A stretch of DNA of 64,000 nucleotides from an uncultured Oribacterium sp. Its GTDB lineage: Bacteria > Bacillota > Clostridia > Lachnospirales > Lachnospiraceae. The notes beneath the pieces were generated by a model. It was not told where the DNA came from, searched no databases, and worked only from the letters and a program-made list of their open reading frames with translations. The stretch covers positions 1-64,000 of the forward strand of contig CAAGKO010000009.1 of assembly GCA_900770445.1 (NCBI GenBank), given 5' to 3'. The position numbers were made by a program, and so were the translations under genes. Below are positions 50,489 through 58,660 of the stretch, one piece after another; the stretch's first letter is position 1; every line of letters begins with the position of its first letter.

Positions 50489-51373
50489 TCAGTCAAGAAT
50501 GCTAAGGAACGCATCGAGTGACTTTCCGGTGTTGCCGGCGTTGTAAACATAGCCGATGCTGCGGGATGGTACCGGGAACTGGGTCGGGATCTCGATGAGG
50601 CTGCCTTCGTCGAGCTCCTTCTGTACGAGCTCGCGGATCACGCAGCCGATGCCGATGCCGATCTTCGCGAAGTCCACGAGCAGATCCATCGTGGTGACCT
50701 CGAGAATCTGTGCCGGCTCGATGCCCATGGTCTTGAAGTAGTCATCGATGTGACGACGGGTCATGTTGTTCTGGTCGAGGAGCATGATGTTGCCCTCCTG
50801 GAACGGATCACAGTCCTCGCCGTACATCGCCTTCAGATTTTCGAGATACTGTGGGGTCGCGACGAAGGTGTCGTGAATCTGCTTCGGGTGAACGAAGCGG
50901 AGCTCCGGACGACGTGTGCGCGGCTCGGCGGTGAGACCGATGTCGATTTTTTTCTGCTCGAGCAGAGCGAGCGTCTGTGCGGTCGACTGTGTGATGATCG
51001 ACACGCGGATATTCGGATACTTCTGCATGAAGGTCTGAAGATATGGCAGCAGGATGTAGCGGCAGAGTGTCGTCGATACACCGATCTGCAGGTGGCCGAT
51101 ATTGAAATCCTTCATACGCTTCAGCTCGGTCTCCGCGTTATTGATATTATCAAACGCATCCTTAATATAGCGGTAGAGTACGGTGCCTTCCTCTGTCAGC
51201 GTAACACCGCGGGAATTCCGGTGAAAGAGCTTCGTATCGAGTCCGTCCTCGAGCTTTACGATGGACTTGGAGATCGCCGGCTGTGAAATGTACAGCTTCT
51301 TCGCGGCCTTCGAAATATTGCCGCAGCTTGCAACCTCGTAGAAAATTTTGTAACCTGACAGATTCTGATCCAT
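50489..51373 (-). CDS. LysR-family transcriptional regulator, divergent to leuCD
   Basis: 294 residues from ATG 51373. The N-terminal winged helix (FYEVASCGNISKAAKKLYISQPAISKSIVKLEDGL) and the long linker helix are followed by a two-lobed effector domain (GVSTTLCRYILLPYLQTFMQKYPN). The effector is unknown; divergence from leuC suggests it controls leucine synthesis. The Shine-Dalgarno region is a run of eight G (51388-51381 on the minus strand), whose slippage would alter spacing to the start. A longer start 18 codons upstream would translate this G-run and is less likely. Confidence 0.88.
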   Translation of the reverse strand: MDQNLSGYKIFYEVASCGNISKAAKKLYISQPAISKSIVKLEDGLDTKLFHRNSRGVTLTEEGTVLYRYIKDAFDNINNAETELKRMKDFNIGHLQIGVSTTLCRYILLPYLQTFMQKYPNIRVSIITQSTAQTLALLEQKKIDIGLTAEPRTRRPELRFVHPKQIHDTFVATPQYLENLKAMYGEDCDPFQEGNIMLLDQNNMTRRHIDDYFKTMGIEPAQILEVTTMDLLVDFAKIGIGIGCVIRELVQKELDEGSLIEIPTQFPVPSRSIGYVYNAGNTGKSLDAFLSILD

Positions 51374-51631
51374 GATAATTCCCCCCCCAAGATAAGGTCG
51401 TCTGACCGTAACTGAACATATCGCCATGCGGCTGAGTGAATGCTTCCGATGACGCCTCTGCCTTTATCCGAATTTCTTCAACGCTTTAAAGCAAAGTAAT
51501 GAATAATAGGCATTTTTAATATAACATATTTTCTCAACATAACACAAGATTATTTGTAACATGTTTTGACATAACCTTGCAAGAAAATTGGTGCAAAGTG
51601 CGAAAATCAGTATAGGCAAGATAACACGCGG

Positions 51632-51676
51632 TAATAATGATTATCAAAAACATATATTATGATTATGCCTGGAGGG
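51632..51676. promoter_or_regulatory. AT-rich repeated ATNATGATTAT sites upstream of leuC
   Basis: TAATAATGATTATC (from 51632) and ATATTATGATTATGCC (from 51655) form a direct repeat in an otherwise featureless 380-bp intergenic region between the divergent LysR and leuC genes. They fit LysR-type binding sites; TATAGT at 51681 may be a -10 for leuC. Assignment is inferred. Confidence 0.45.
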
Positions 51677-51757
51677 GTGCTATAGTGTGTGAAAGAGTTT
51701 ACTAAGAAGGAAAGCGCAACGAAGCGTCCTTGTCAGGATATAGAATAGGAGTTAAGT

Positions 51758-53023
51758 ATGGGAATGACGATGAGCCAGAAGATTCTGGCGAAGCATGCAG
51801 GACTGGAGTCGGTGAGTGCGGGGCAGCTGATCATGGCGGAGCTCGACCTCGTTCATGGTAACGATATCACGTCGCCGGTGGCGATCCGTGAGATGAAGAA
51901 GCTGGATCAGAAGGACGTGTTCGACCAGGAGAAGGTTGTACTGGTCATGGACCACTTCGTTCCGAATAAGGATATCACGAGTGCGAAGTGCACACAGATG
52001 TGCCGGAACTTCGCGCATGAGCAGGGGCTTACGAACTACTTCGATGTCGGACAGATGGGCATCGAGCACGCGCTGATCCCAGAGAAGGGACTGATCGTCG
52101 CGGGTGAGCTTTCCGTCGGTGCGGACTCACATACCTGCACCTACGGCGCGCTCGGGGCATTCTCGACCGGTATCGGCTCCACCGATATGGCGGCGGCGAT
52201 GGCGACCGGCAAGCTCTGGTTCAAGGTACCGACCGCGATCCGGGTAAACCTCATCGGCAAGAAGCAGAAGTGGGTGTCCGGTAAGGACGTCATCCTGCAC
52301 CTGATCGGCGAGATCGGCGTGGATGGTGCGCGCTACCAGTCCATCGAGTTCACCGGTCCGGGCGTCGCAGAGCTCAGCATGGATGACCGTTTCACGATCT
52401 GCAACATGGCGATCGAGGCGGGCGGTAAGAATGGTATCTTCCCGGTCGACGAGAAGACCATCGAGTATATGAAGGCACATTCTACGAAGCCGTACACCGT
52501 TTATGAGGCGGATGCGGATGCGGAGTACACACGTGAGGTGACGATCGACCTCTCGACCCTGAAGTCGACGATTTCCTTCCCGCATCTTCCGGAGAACACC
52601 CACGAGCTCGGCAGCTTCGAGGACATCAAGATCGACCAGAGCGTCATCGGCTCCTGCACGAACGGACGTATCCAGGATATGCGCGAGGCGGCAGAAATCC
52701 TGCGTGGCCGCAAGGTGGCACCGGATGTACGCTGCATCGTCATCCCGGGCACCCAGGACATCTACATGCAGATGCTGAAGGAAGGCCTCGTCATGGACTT
52801 CATCGAAGCCGGCGCGGTCGTATCGACCCCGACCTGCGGACCATGCCTCGGCGGTTACATGGGCATCCTCGCACCGCATGAGCGCTGCGTATCGACCACT
52901 AACCGTAACTTCGTCGGCCGTATGGGTGACACCACCTCCGAGATCTATCTCGCTTCCCCGGCCGTCGCAGCCGCCTCGGCCGTCACCGGTAAGATCTCGG
53001 GACCAGAAGAGTTAGGAATGTAG
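51758..53023 (+). CDS. leuC: 3-isopropylmalate dehydratase large subunit
   Basis: Isomerises 2- to 3-isopropylmalate in leucine synthesis with LeuD. 421 residues, the short aconitase-superfamily (LeuC2/HacA-like) form. Substrate and cluster motifs: GADSHTCTYGALGAFSTGIG with the first cluster Cys, SCTNGRIQDM, and STPTCGPCLGGYMG with the other two cluster Cys. TAGGAG precedes the ATG. It is separated from leuD by 145 bp of hairpin modules. leuA and leuB are not in the window. Confidence 0.95.
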   Translation: MGMTMSQKILAKHAGLESVSAGQLIMAELDLVHGNDITSPVAIREMKKLDQKDVFDQEKVVLVMDHFVPNKDITSAKCTQMCRNFAHEQGLTNYFDVGQMGIEHALIPEKGLIVAGELSVGADSHTCTYGALGAFSTGIGSTDMAAAMATGKLWFKVPTAIRVNLIGKKQKWVSGKDVILHLIGEIGVDGARYQSIEFTGPGVAELSMDDRFTICNMAIEAGGKNGIFPVDEKTIEYMKAHSTKPYTVYEADADAEYTREVTIDLSTLKSTISFPHLPENTHELGSFEDIKIDQSVIGSCTNGRIQDMREAAEILRGRKVAPDVRCIVIPGTQDIYMQMLKEGLVMDFIEAGAVVSTPTCGPCLGGYMGILAPHERCVSTTNRNFVGRMGDTTSEIYLASPAVAAASAVTGKISGPEELGM

Positions 53024-53027
53024 GAGT

Positions 53028-53155
53028 GTAGGAGTTTGCATAAAGCAAACTCCGGAACGATATCCCACAGAGCTATGCTCTGTGCCCGAAGGGCTGAACT
53101 CGGGACTCCATAGCCCGAGTTTAGGGCGAGTTTGCATCCGGCAAACTCCGGACGA
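53028..53155. repeat. Modular hairpins between leuC and leuD
   Basis: GGAGTTTGC...GCAAACTCC, CACAGAGCTATGCTCTGTG, AACTCGGGA...CCCGAGTT and a second GAGTTTGC...GCAAACTC, with the same spacers (GGAACGATATCCCA, GCCCGAAGGGCTGAACT) as at 48985-49215. Being inside an operon, they are surely transcribed. Confidence 0.75.
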
Positions 53156-53168
53156 AAGGAATAAATAT

Positions 53169-53666
53169 ATGAACGCAGAGGGTAAGGTTTTAAAATATGG
53201 CGACAATATCGATACGGATGTCATCATCCCGGCTCGATATCTCGCGATTCAGGATAAGCAGGAGCTGGCGTCCCACGCGATGGAGGACATCGACCAGGAC
53301 TTTCTGAAGAAGCTTCGTGCCGGCGACATCGTCGTCGGCGGCAAGAACTTCGGCTGTGGCTCCTCCCGTGAGCACGCACCGCAGGTACTCCAGACCAGCG
53401 GCGTCGGCTGTGTCATCGCCGAGAGCTTGGCGCGCATCTTCTATCGGAACGCGCTGAATATCGGTTTCCCGATCATCGAGGCACCGGAGGCCGCACAGGC
53501 CATCGCCGAGGGCGACCGGGTAAAGGTAGACTTCGATACCGGACTCATCACCGACGAGACGACCGGAAAGACATTCCAGGGACAGCCGTTCCCGGAGTTT
53601 CTGCAGAAGATGATCGCTGCCGGCGGACTGATGGCGTACGTCAACCAGAATGGCGGAAAGATCTGA
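53169..53666 (+). CDS. leuD: 3-isopropylmalate dehydratase small subunit
   Basis: 165 residues, partner of LeuC. DNIDTDVIIPARYL and GGKNFGCGSSREHAPQVL are the swivelling-domain signatures, and YRNALNIGFPIIE completes the substrate pocket. ATG 53169 follows AAAGGA; the frame upstream only covers hairpin repeats and is not coding. Confidence 0.95.
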   Translation: MNAEGKVLKYGDNIDTDVIIPARYLAIQDKQELASHAMEDIDQDFLKKLRAGDIVVGGKNFGCGSSREHAPQVLQTSGVGCVIAESLARIFYRNALNIGFPIIEAPEAAQAIAEGDRVKVDFDTGLITDETTGKTFQGQPFPEFLQKMIAAGGLMAYVNQNGGKI

Positions 53667-53681
53667 TTAAATAGATGATCG

Positions 53682-53904
53682 TAGGCATGATCGAGCCGAA
53701 ATTTGATGATCATGCCTACTATTTCAATCGATTTTATAGGCACGGTGTCTTCAAATCTGGGTCATCGTGCCTACGGTTTACCCTGGATTGTGCCTGTTTC
53801 CGCAGGCACGATGCCGTTTTAAAGCGCTTATCATGCCTACAGTTGGGATTTCAGAGCTCCCTCGCTGTAGGCATGGTGGCGTTTTTTTAAGCTAAACATG
53901 CCTG
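53682..53904. repeat. Four-unit 37-bp array with TAGGCA(T/C) inverted ends
   Basis: Units of exactly 37 bp at 53682-53718, 53737-53773, 53803-53839 and 53868-53904, each bounded by (T/C)AGGCA(T/C) and (A/G)TGCCT(A/G). Unit interiors differ. Start-to-start spacing is 55, 66 and 65 bp. The ends resemble TAGACACGAT of the 35-bp family. It fills most of the gap after leuD; the remainder to 54028 holds only the GGGGTCAGACCCC palindrome. Confidence 0.8.
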
Positions 53905-54024
53905 CACTCGTAAATCCTATGTGGCGTCGGATCGTCATGACGATGGTTTTAAGCCCCCGGCATGCCGATGCTGTATCTATTTGAAGCTTTCTCATGATGA
54001 TGACTGGGCAGTCTTTAAGTTTAT

Positions 54025-54037
54025 GGGGTCAGACCCC
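54025..54037. repeat. GGGGTCAGACCCC palindrome at the exonuclease stop codon
   Basis: Embedded in TTTATGGGGTCAGACCCC. It supplies the stop codon and last residues (YGV) of the minus-strand gene ending at 54029. Confidence 0.8.
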
Positions 54038-55465
54038 ATAAACCAGGAAGGATTTCAGGTACGCGATGGCCTTCGCCTCGTCGTCGAAGAGCGTATCCGA
54101 ATACTGTGCATACCGAAGCTTATCGCGGTACTCGGCCCGGAGCGCCGGCGTATAGACCTCACTCAACTCCGGGAGGAAGCAGCCGGACACGCGCTGGTAG
54201 CAGTTCCGCGCGCAGGCCTTCTTCCGCGCACTGCGGTCCACGAACTCCGCCAGCGACTGGTGGATCACCTGGTCCTCTGCCGGAAGATAGTAGTAGTGCT
54301 CGAAATCCGCGAAGAAAAGCTTTCGCTCCCCCTCGAAAAGCTGCACATAGAGCTCGACCGCGCTGCCTTCGGCGTGCAGTGCCCAGAAATCCCCCCTGAG
54401 ATCCATCGGCTTCGGCAGTGTAAGCGCTGGCCAATGCAGGCGGCGATCATCCGTCGCTTCGCGGATGTCGTTTTCGCCGGCATTTGGCCAATGCAGGTGG
54501 CGATCATCCGTCGCTTCGCGGGTGCCGTTTTCGCCGGCATCTGGCCAATGCAGGTGGCGATCATTCGTCGCTTCGCGGATGTCGTTTTCGCCGGCATCTG
54601 TGCAATGCTGGCGACGATCCTCCATCACTTCGCGGGTGCCGTTTTCTACCGGCGAGTGCGCTGATGGAGGCATTGGCGAAAGAAACGTGAAGGAGAGGTG
54701 GACGAGCGACGTGGCGCCGTCCTGCAGGCGCTCATGCGCGCGGAGGCGGAAATCGCTGTGCGGCAGGACACGGTAGCGAAGCAGCGGCAGCAGGTTCGGG
54801 AGGTTCGCGATATCCTCGGCGTTGTGGAGGAGCAGCGTGTCGAGCAGCGCCGGTGCCTTCGTTTTCTGCCACTCGAAGTAAACCTCGATGAGCTCGCCGC
54901 CGGTGAAGCGATCCTCGCGGTCAATGCCGAGAAAACGCTCGCAGCTTTTCAGCTTGAGATCCGGGAGGCCGAGCAGGTGCTTGAGCGGCCGGAATTTCTT
55001 GAACAGGTCGAAGCTCTCGCCGGTGTCGAAGCTGTACGGCAGCCCATACTGCTCGAGCATGTGGCGGAGGAACGGGATGTCGAAACCATCGCCATTGTAG
55101 GAAATCAGGATCTTTTTCGTGCGGAGCAGCTCGAAAAATGCCTGCAGCACCGCTGGCTCATCCGCGACATCCTCGCAGAAGTACTGGAGAAGCGTCCAGT
55201 GACCGGCAGACTCTGGCGCACTGGCGGCACGGTGGGCCGACGGGACAGCGGAGATCTGCGCTTCGTCGGAAGAGGAGGCGGTGTTGCTTTCCTCCGCAAT
55301 GGATGTAGCCGCAGTGTACGTCAACACGCCGATCAGATAGAGGCCGGCGTTGCGGGCAGAGAGACCAGTGGTCTCGATATCAAAAAAGAGGACGTCCTCC
55401 GGGGCGCCGATCGTGTATATATCAGATGGAACAGGCTGAGTCAGAACTTTCTCGATGCAGATCAT
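54029..55465 (-). CDS. Ribonuclease H-like (YprB-type) exonuclease domain protein with tandem-repeat insertion
   Basis: A DEDD-type nuclease fold: FFDIETTGLSARN (first acidic pair), SYNGDGFDIPFLRHML and HNAEDIANLPNLL supply the remaining acidic residues. The cluster SCERFLGIDREDRFTGGELIE is typical of the YprB / RNase_H_2 group. About 478 residues from ATG 55465 with GGAAAGG upstream; an ATG at 55483 is an alternative. Residues ~268-347 contain four 19-residue tandem repeats of the DAGENDIREATDDRHLHWP type, inserted between the nuclease core and the C-terminal helical part. The stop codon lies within a dispersed palindrome. The biological substrate is unknown; related proteins are thought to act on nucleic acids. 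Confidence 0.85.
   Translation of the reverse strand: MICIEKVLTQPVPSDIYTIGAPEDVLFFDIETTGLSARNAGLYLIGVLTYTAATSIAEESNTASSSDEAQISAVPSAHRAASAPESAGHWTLLQYFCEDVADEPAVLQAFFELLRTKKILISYNGDGFDIPFLRHMLEQYGLPYSFDTGESFDLFKKFRPLKHLLGLPDLKLKSCERFLGIDREDRFTGGELIEVYFEWQKTKAPALLDTLLLHNAEDIANLPNLLPLLRYRVLPHSDFRLRAHERLQDGATSLVHLSFTFLSPMPPSAHSPVENGTREVMEDRRQHCTDAGENDIREATNDRHLHWPDAGENGTREATDDRHLHWPNAGENDIREATDDRRLHWPALTLPKPMDLRGDFWALHAEGSAVELYVQLFEGERKLFFADFEHYYYLPAEDQVIHQSLAEFVDRSARKKACARNCYQRVSGCFLPELSEVYTPALRAEYRDKLRYAQYSDTLFDDEAKAIAYLKSFLVYGV
54428..54655. repeat. Intragenic 57-bp tandem repeat (four copies)
   Basis: TGGCCAATGCAGG starts at 54428, 54485 and 54542 (57-bp steps), with a degenerate fourth copy from about 54599. 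Each unit also contains GTCGCTTCGCGG and TTTTCGCCGGCAT. The copies keep the exonuclease frame. Confidence 0.9.
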
Positions 55466-55731
55466 GTGGACCTTTCCCTTCATACTTGGTAAACTAAAGA
55501 ACGATTCAGGTGCCGGAAATGCCGGCAGGCAGAGCAGCGGTACAGCGGTGGAATGCCTGCGGTTAGAAAAGGCTAACGCGCGCCACTACTGTAACATCTC
55601 AGCAGACATGCTACAAGTGTAGCGGCTTGAATTTTCAAAATCAATGGTTTTAATTGACGAACACATGTTTTTGATATAACATAGAAGCAGCAAATCCGGG
55701 AAAAGGGAAATTCTGCGCGGCGGGAGGCCAA

Positions 55732-55794
55732 GGGGTCAGACCCACGCGTAGATTCAGCGTCCCTCTTACGCCTTTCAGAAGGGGGTCTGACCCC
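55732..55794. repeat. Pair of GGGGTC(A/T)GACCC palindromes before ruvA
   Basis: GGGGTCAGACCC (55732-55743) and GGGGTCTGACCCC (55782-55794), opposite in polarity as in the pair after dapL. The second ends just before the ruvA ribosome site. Confidence 0.75.
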
Positions 55795-55815
55795 ATAGAG
55801 TTAGGAGAATACTAC

Positions 55816-56448
55816 ATGATTCATTTTATACATGGAACGCTTAGCGATGTGGCCGAGGGGTTGGTGGTCGTCGAAGCGGCCGGTGTCGGCTATGGCATCC
55901 ACGTGCCGGCGTCGGTGATCGGCGCGCTGCCGCCGATCGGCGAGGACATCAAGATCTATACATACTTTTCGCTGACGCAGAACGGCGTGGATCTCTATGG
56001 ATTCCTGAGTCCGGAGGACCGTGCGATGTTCACGATGCTGCTGACGGTCAGCGGCATCGGCCCGAAGGGAGCGCTCGGCATCCTCAGTGCGCTGACTCCG
56101 GATGATCTCCGAATGGCGATCGTGACCGGTGACAGTAAGGCGATTTCACGCGCACCGGGCGTCGGAAACAAGACCGCACAGCGCGTGGTGCTCGAGCTCA
56201 AGGATAAGCTTGATGCGACCGAGGTCTTCAGCTCGGCGCTGGATCACGGTCATGGCGCTGGGGTAGCGGTGGATGCCGGGGCAGCCGCCGGTGTGTATGG
56301 TGCGCAGAAGGAAGCTGTGGAAGCTCTCGTGGCCCTCGGCTACTCGAACGTTGAGGCGAGCCGTGCCGTGAAGAAGGTCGAGCTCAGCGAAGGCATGACC
56401 GTGGATCAGATCCTGAAGGCGAGTCTGAAGAACCTGAATTTCCTTTGA
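55816..56448 (+). CDS. ruvA: Holliday junction branch-migration protein RuvA
   Basis: Tetrameric junction-binding subunit. 210 residues: N-terminal OB fold (MIHFIHGTLSDVAEGLVVVEAAGVGYGIHVP), two helix-hairpin-helix motifs (LLTVSGIGPKGALGIL, RAPGVGNKTAQRVVLELKDKL), and the C-terminal domain contacting RuvB (EAVEALVALGYSNVEASRAVKKV). TTAGGAGA is upstream. ruvB follows after 146 bp. Confidence 0.97.
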   Translation: MIHFIHGTLSDVAEGLVVVEAAGVGYGIHVPASVIGALPPIGEDIKIYTYFSLTQNGVDLYGFLSPEDRAMFTMLLTVSGIGPKGALGILSALTPDDLRMAIVTGDSKAISRAPGVGNKTAQRVVLELKDKLDATEVFSSALDHGHGAGVAVDAGAAAGVYGAQKEAVEALVALGYSNVEASRAVKKVELSEGMTVDQILKASLKNLNFL

Positions 56449-56594
56449 TTCTCGAGAGACAGGCCTGAAAAAGTGACGGCCGTAGTGGATGCTGCCTGGG
56501 CTATAAAGTCCGTGGATTTTCGTATGTTATCTGAGTGCCGGATACAGGCACATATATATAGGATCCGCGCGTTTGCGCGGAGTGAGGTACAGAT

Positions 56595-57605
56595 TTGGAA
56601 CGTAGAGTAATCAATACAGATGAGACGGTAGAGGATCGGCAGCTGGAGCCGAAGATTCGTCCGCAGACGCTCGATGACTACATCGGCCAGAGTAAGCTGA
56701 AGGAGATGCTGAAGATCTATATTCAGGCGGCGAAGAACCGCGGAGAGTCGCTGGATCACTGCCTGTTTTACGGCCCGCCGGGACTCGGTAAGACGACCAT
56801 CAGTAACATCATCGCGAACGAGCTCGGTGTGAATATCAAGGTGACCTCGGGGCCGGCGATCGAGAAGCCGGGCGAGATCGCCGCGATTCTGAACGGACTT
56901 TCCGAGGGCGATGTGCTTTTCGTCGACGAGATCCACCGCCTGAACCGCCAGGTCGAGGAGGTGCTGTATCCGGCGATGGAGGATTTCGCCATCGACATCA
57001 TGCTCGGAAAGGACTCCACCGCGCGCTCGATCCGCCTGGATCTACCGCACTTCACGCTGATCGGTGCGACGACCCGTGCGGGACTGCTGTCCGCACCGCT
57101 CCGTGACCGTTTCGGCATCATCACGAAGCTCGAGTTCTACACCACTGAAGAGCTGATGCAGATCGTACGACGTTCCGCGAAGGTGCTGAATGTAGACATT
57201 GACGACGCCGGTGCTGAACGTATCGCACTGCGCTCCCGCGGTACACCGAGACTCGCGAACCGCCTGCTGAAGCGCGTGCGTGACTTCGCGGATGTCCGCT
57301 TCGACGGACGCATCACCCAGGAGGTCGCCGATATGGCGCTCGACATCCTCGATGTCGATAAGCTCGGCCTCGACCAGAACGACCGGAACTACCTCATGAC
57401 CATCATCGATAAGTTCTCCGGCGGACCGGTCGGCGTCGAAACTCTGGCCGCCGCTCTCGGCGAGGACAGCGGCACCATCGAGGACGTCTACGAGCCGTAC
57501 CTCCTCATGAACGGACTCATCAACCGCACCCCGCGTGGCCGCGTCGCCACCGCAAACGCCTACCGGCACTTCGGACTCCCGTACCAGGCGACGATGGAGC
57601 TGTGA
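56595..57605 (+). CDS. ruvB: Holliday junction branch-migration ATPase RuvB
   Basis: Hexameric motor driving branch migration with RuvA. 336 residues from TTG 56595 behind GAGTGAGG; the product starts MERRVINTDETVEDRQLEPKIR with RPQTLDDYIGQ next. Walker A is YGPPGLGKTT, Walker B FVDEIHRLNR, sensor I GATTRAG, and arginine finger/winged-helix segments GTPRLANRLLKRVRDFA and INRTPRGRVAT. The unusual TTG start and the 146-bp gap with a GCGCG hairpin suggest lower or separately tuned expression. Confidence 0.96.
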   Translation: MERRVINTDETVEDRQLEPKIRPQTLDDYIGQSKLKEMLKIYIQAAKNRGESLDHCLFYGPPGLGKTTISNIIANELGVNIKVTSGPAIEKPGEIAAILNGLSEGDVLFVDEIHRLNRQVEEVLYPAMEDFAIDIMLGKDSTARSIRLDLPHFTLIGATTRAGLLSAPLRDRFGIITKLEFYTTEELMQIVRRSAKVLNVDIDDAGAERIALRSRGTPRLANRLLKRVRDFADVRFDGRITQEVADMALDILDVDKLGLDQNDRNYLMTIIDKFSGGPVGVETLAAALGEDSGTIEDVYEPYLLMNGLINRTPRGRVATANAYRHFGLPYQATMEL

Positions 57606-57626
57606 GAGAAATGAAAGGAGGACGGC

Positions 57627-58556
57627 ATGAATTTAAAGGAACAGCAGTATGTGTGCACGCTGGCGCGGTGTCGGAGCCTTTCCAGGGCGGCGGAGGCGCT
57701 GTTTATCTCGCCATCGGCGCTGAGTGTGTATATCAGTAATCTCGAAAAGAACCTCGGGGTACCGCTGTTTGAGCGTGTGGGAAAGGAAAAATCCTTCGTT
57801 CTGACGCCGATCGGAGAGGAGTATGTGCAGCGGGCGGAGAAGATGCTGGAGCTGAAGGCGGAGTTCGACGATCTTCTGAAGCGGGAGCAGAAGAAGGAGC
57901 AGTCGGCGATTCGCGTCGGCATCCAGCAGCGAAGAGCGATTTCGATGGTGCCGGAAGTACTGGCGCGTTTTAAAGAGCGTTTCCCGGATGTGGAGTTGGT
58001 TTTCCGCGATGCCGTCGTCGCAGATCTGAATCAGATGTTTAAGGAGAATGCGGTCGATTTCATGGTTTCAAACTTCCTGGAGGAGCTTCCGGATACGGTG
58101 TATCAGGAAATCGTGAAGGAACCAGTGCTGCTGGTGCTTCCGGAGACGCATCCGGCGATTCAGTATGCTTATTCTGTCGAGGGCGATGTTTTCCAGCATC
58201 TCGATCTTTCCTATCTTGACTGGGAGACGTTTATCGTGCCACTGCCGGATCAGAGTATGCGCAGAACGGCAGACCGCATCTTCCGGGAGAATCATATCCA
58301 TCCGAAGCGTCTGATCGAGATCGGTCATTTCGAGATCATCATGTCGATGGTGAATCAGGGGATGGGTGTCGGTTTTAACCGTCTCGGGTATCTGTCGGAT
58401 ATGCAGAGATACGAGCATGTGCGCTATTTTCTGATCAATCGGGACGCGGAGACCTCCAGCTTCAGGTTCGCTTATCGAAAAGGGCATGTGCTGAGCAACT
58501 GCGAGCGTGCGCTGATCGAGATCGTCGAGCAAACAGTGCGAGAGAAGATGCATTGA
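57627..58556 (+). CDS. LysR-family regulator of the adjacent YfcC/M20 genes
   Basis: 309 residues. N-terminal HTH YVCTLARCRSLSRAAEALFISPSALSVYISNLEKNLG, then the effector domain (IRVGIQQRRAISMVPEVLARFKERFPDVELVF). AAAGGAGGA precedes ATG 57627. It is followed by the transporter and amidohydrolase genes on the same strand, whose promoter region has a 9-bp inverted repeat suitable as its site. The inducer is probably the transported amide or peptide, which is inference. Confidence 0.88.
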   Translation: MNLKEQQYVCTLARCRSLSRAAEALFISPSALSVYISNLEKNLGVPLFERVGKEKSFVLTPIGEEYVQRAEKMLELKAEFDDLLKREQKKEQSAIRVGIQQRRAISMVPEVLARFKERFPDVELVFRDAVVADLNQMFKENAVDFMVSNFLEELPDTVYQEIVKEPVLLVLPETHPAIQYAYSVEGDVFQHLDLSYLDWETFIVPLPDQSMRRTADRIFRENHIHPKRLIEIGHFEIIMSMVNQGMGVGFNRLGYLSDMQRYEHVRYFLINRDAETSSFRFAYRKGHVLSNCERALIEIVEQTVREKMH

Positions 58557-58612
58557 ATTTTCTTTAATAGAGCGTTTGAAAAAATCAAATGGCACGTGAT
58601 TTCCGCTACTGC

Positions 58613-58642
58613 TATAATGTTATACAAAGAAACAACATTATA
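58613..58642. promoter_or_regulatory. 9-bp inverted repeat overlapping the -10 of the YfcC gene
   Basis: TATAATGTT (58613-58621), 12 bp, AACATTATA (58634-58642): a perfect inverted repeat containing a consensus -10 hexamer. Binding by the neighbouring LysR protein would block or position polymerase. Confidence 0.55.
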
Positions 58643-58660
58643 AAGAAGGGGAATGTAATT

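Noticed and set aside
53082..53168. Upstream extension of leuD
   Set aside because: It would translate the hairpin modules; MNAEGKVLKYGDNIDTDV is the normal N-terminus.
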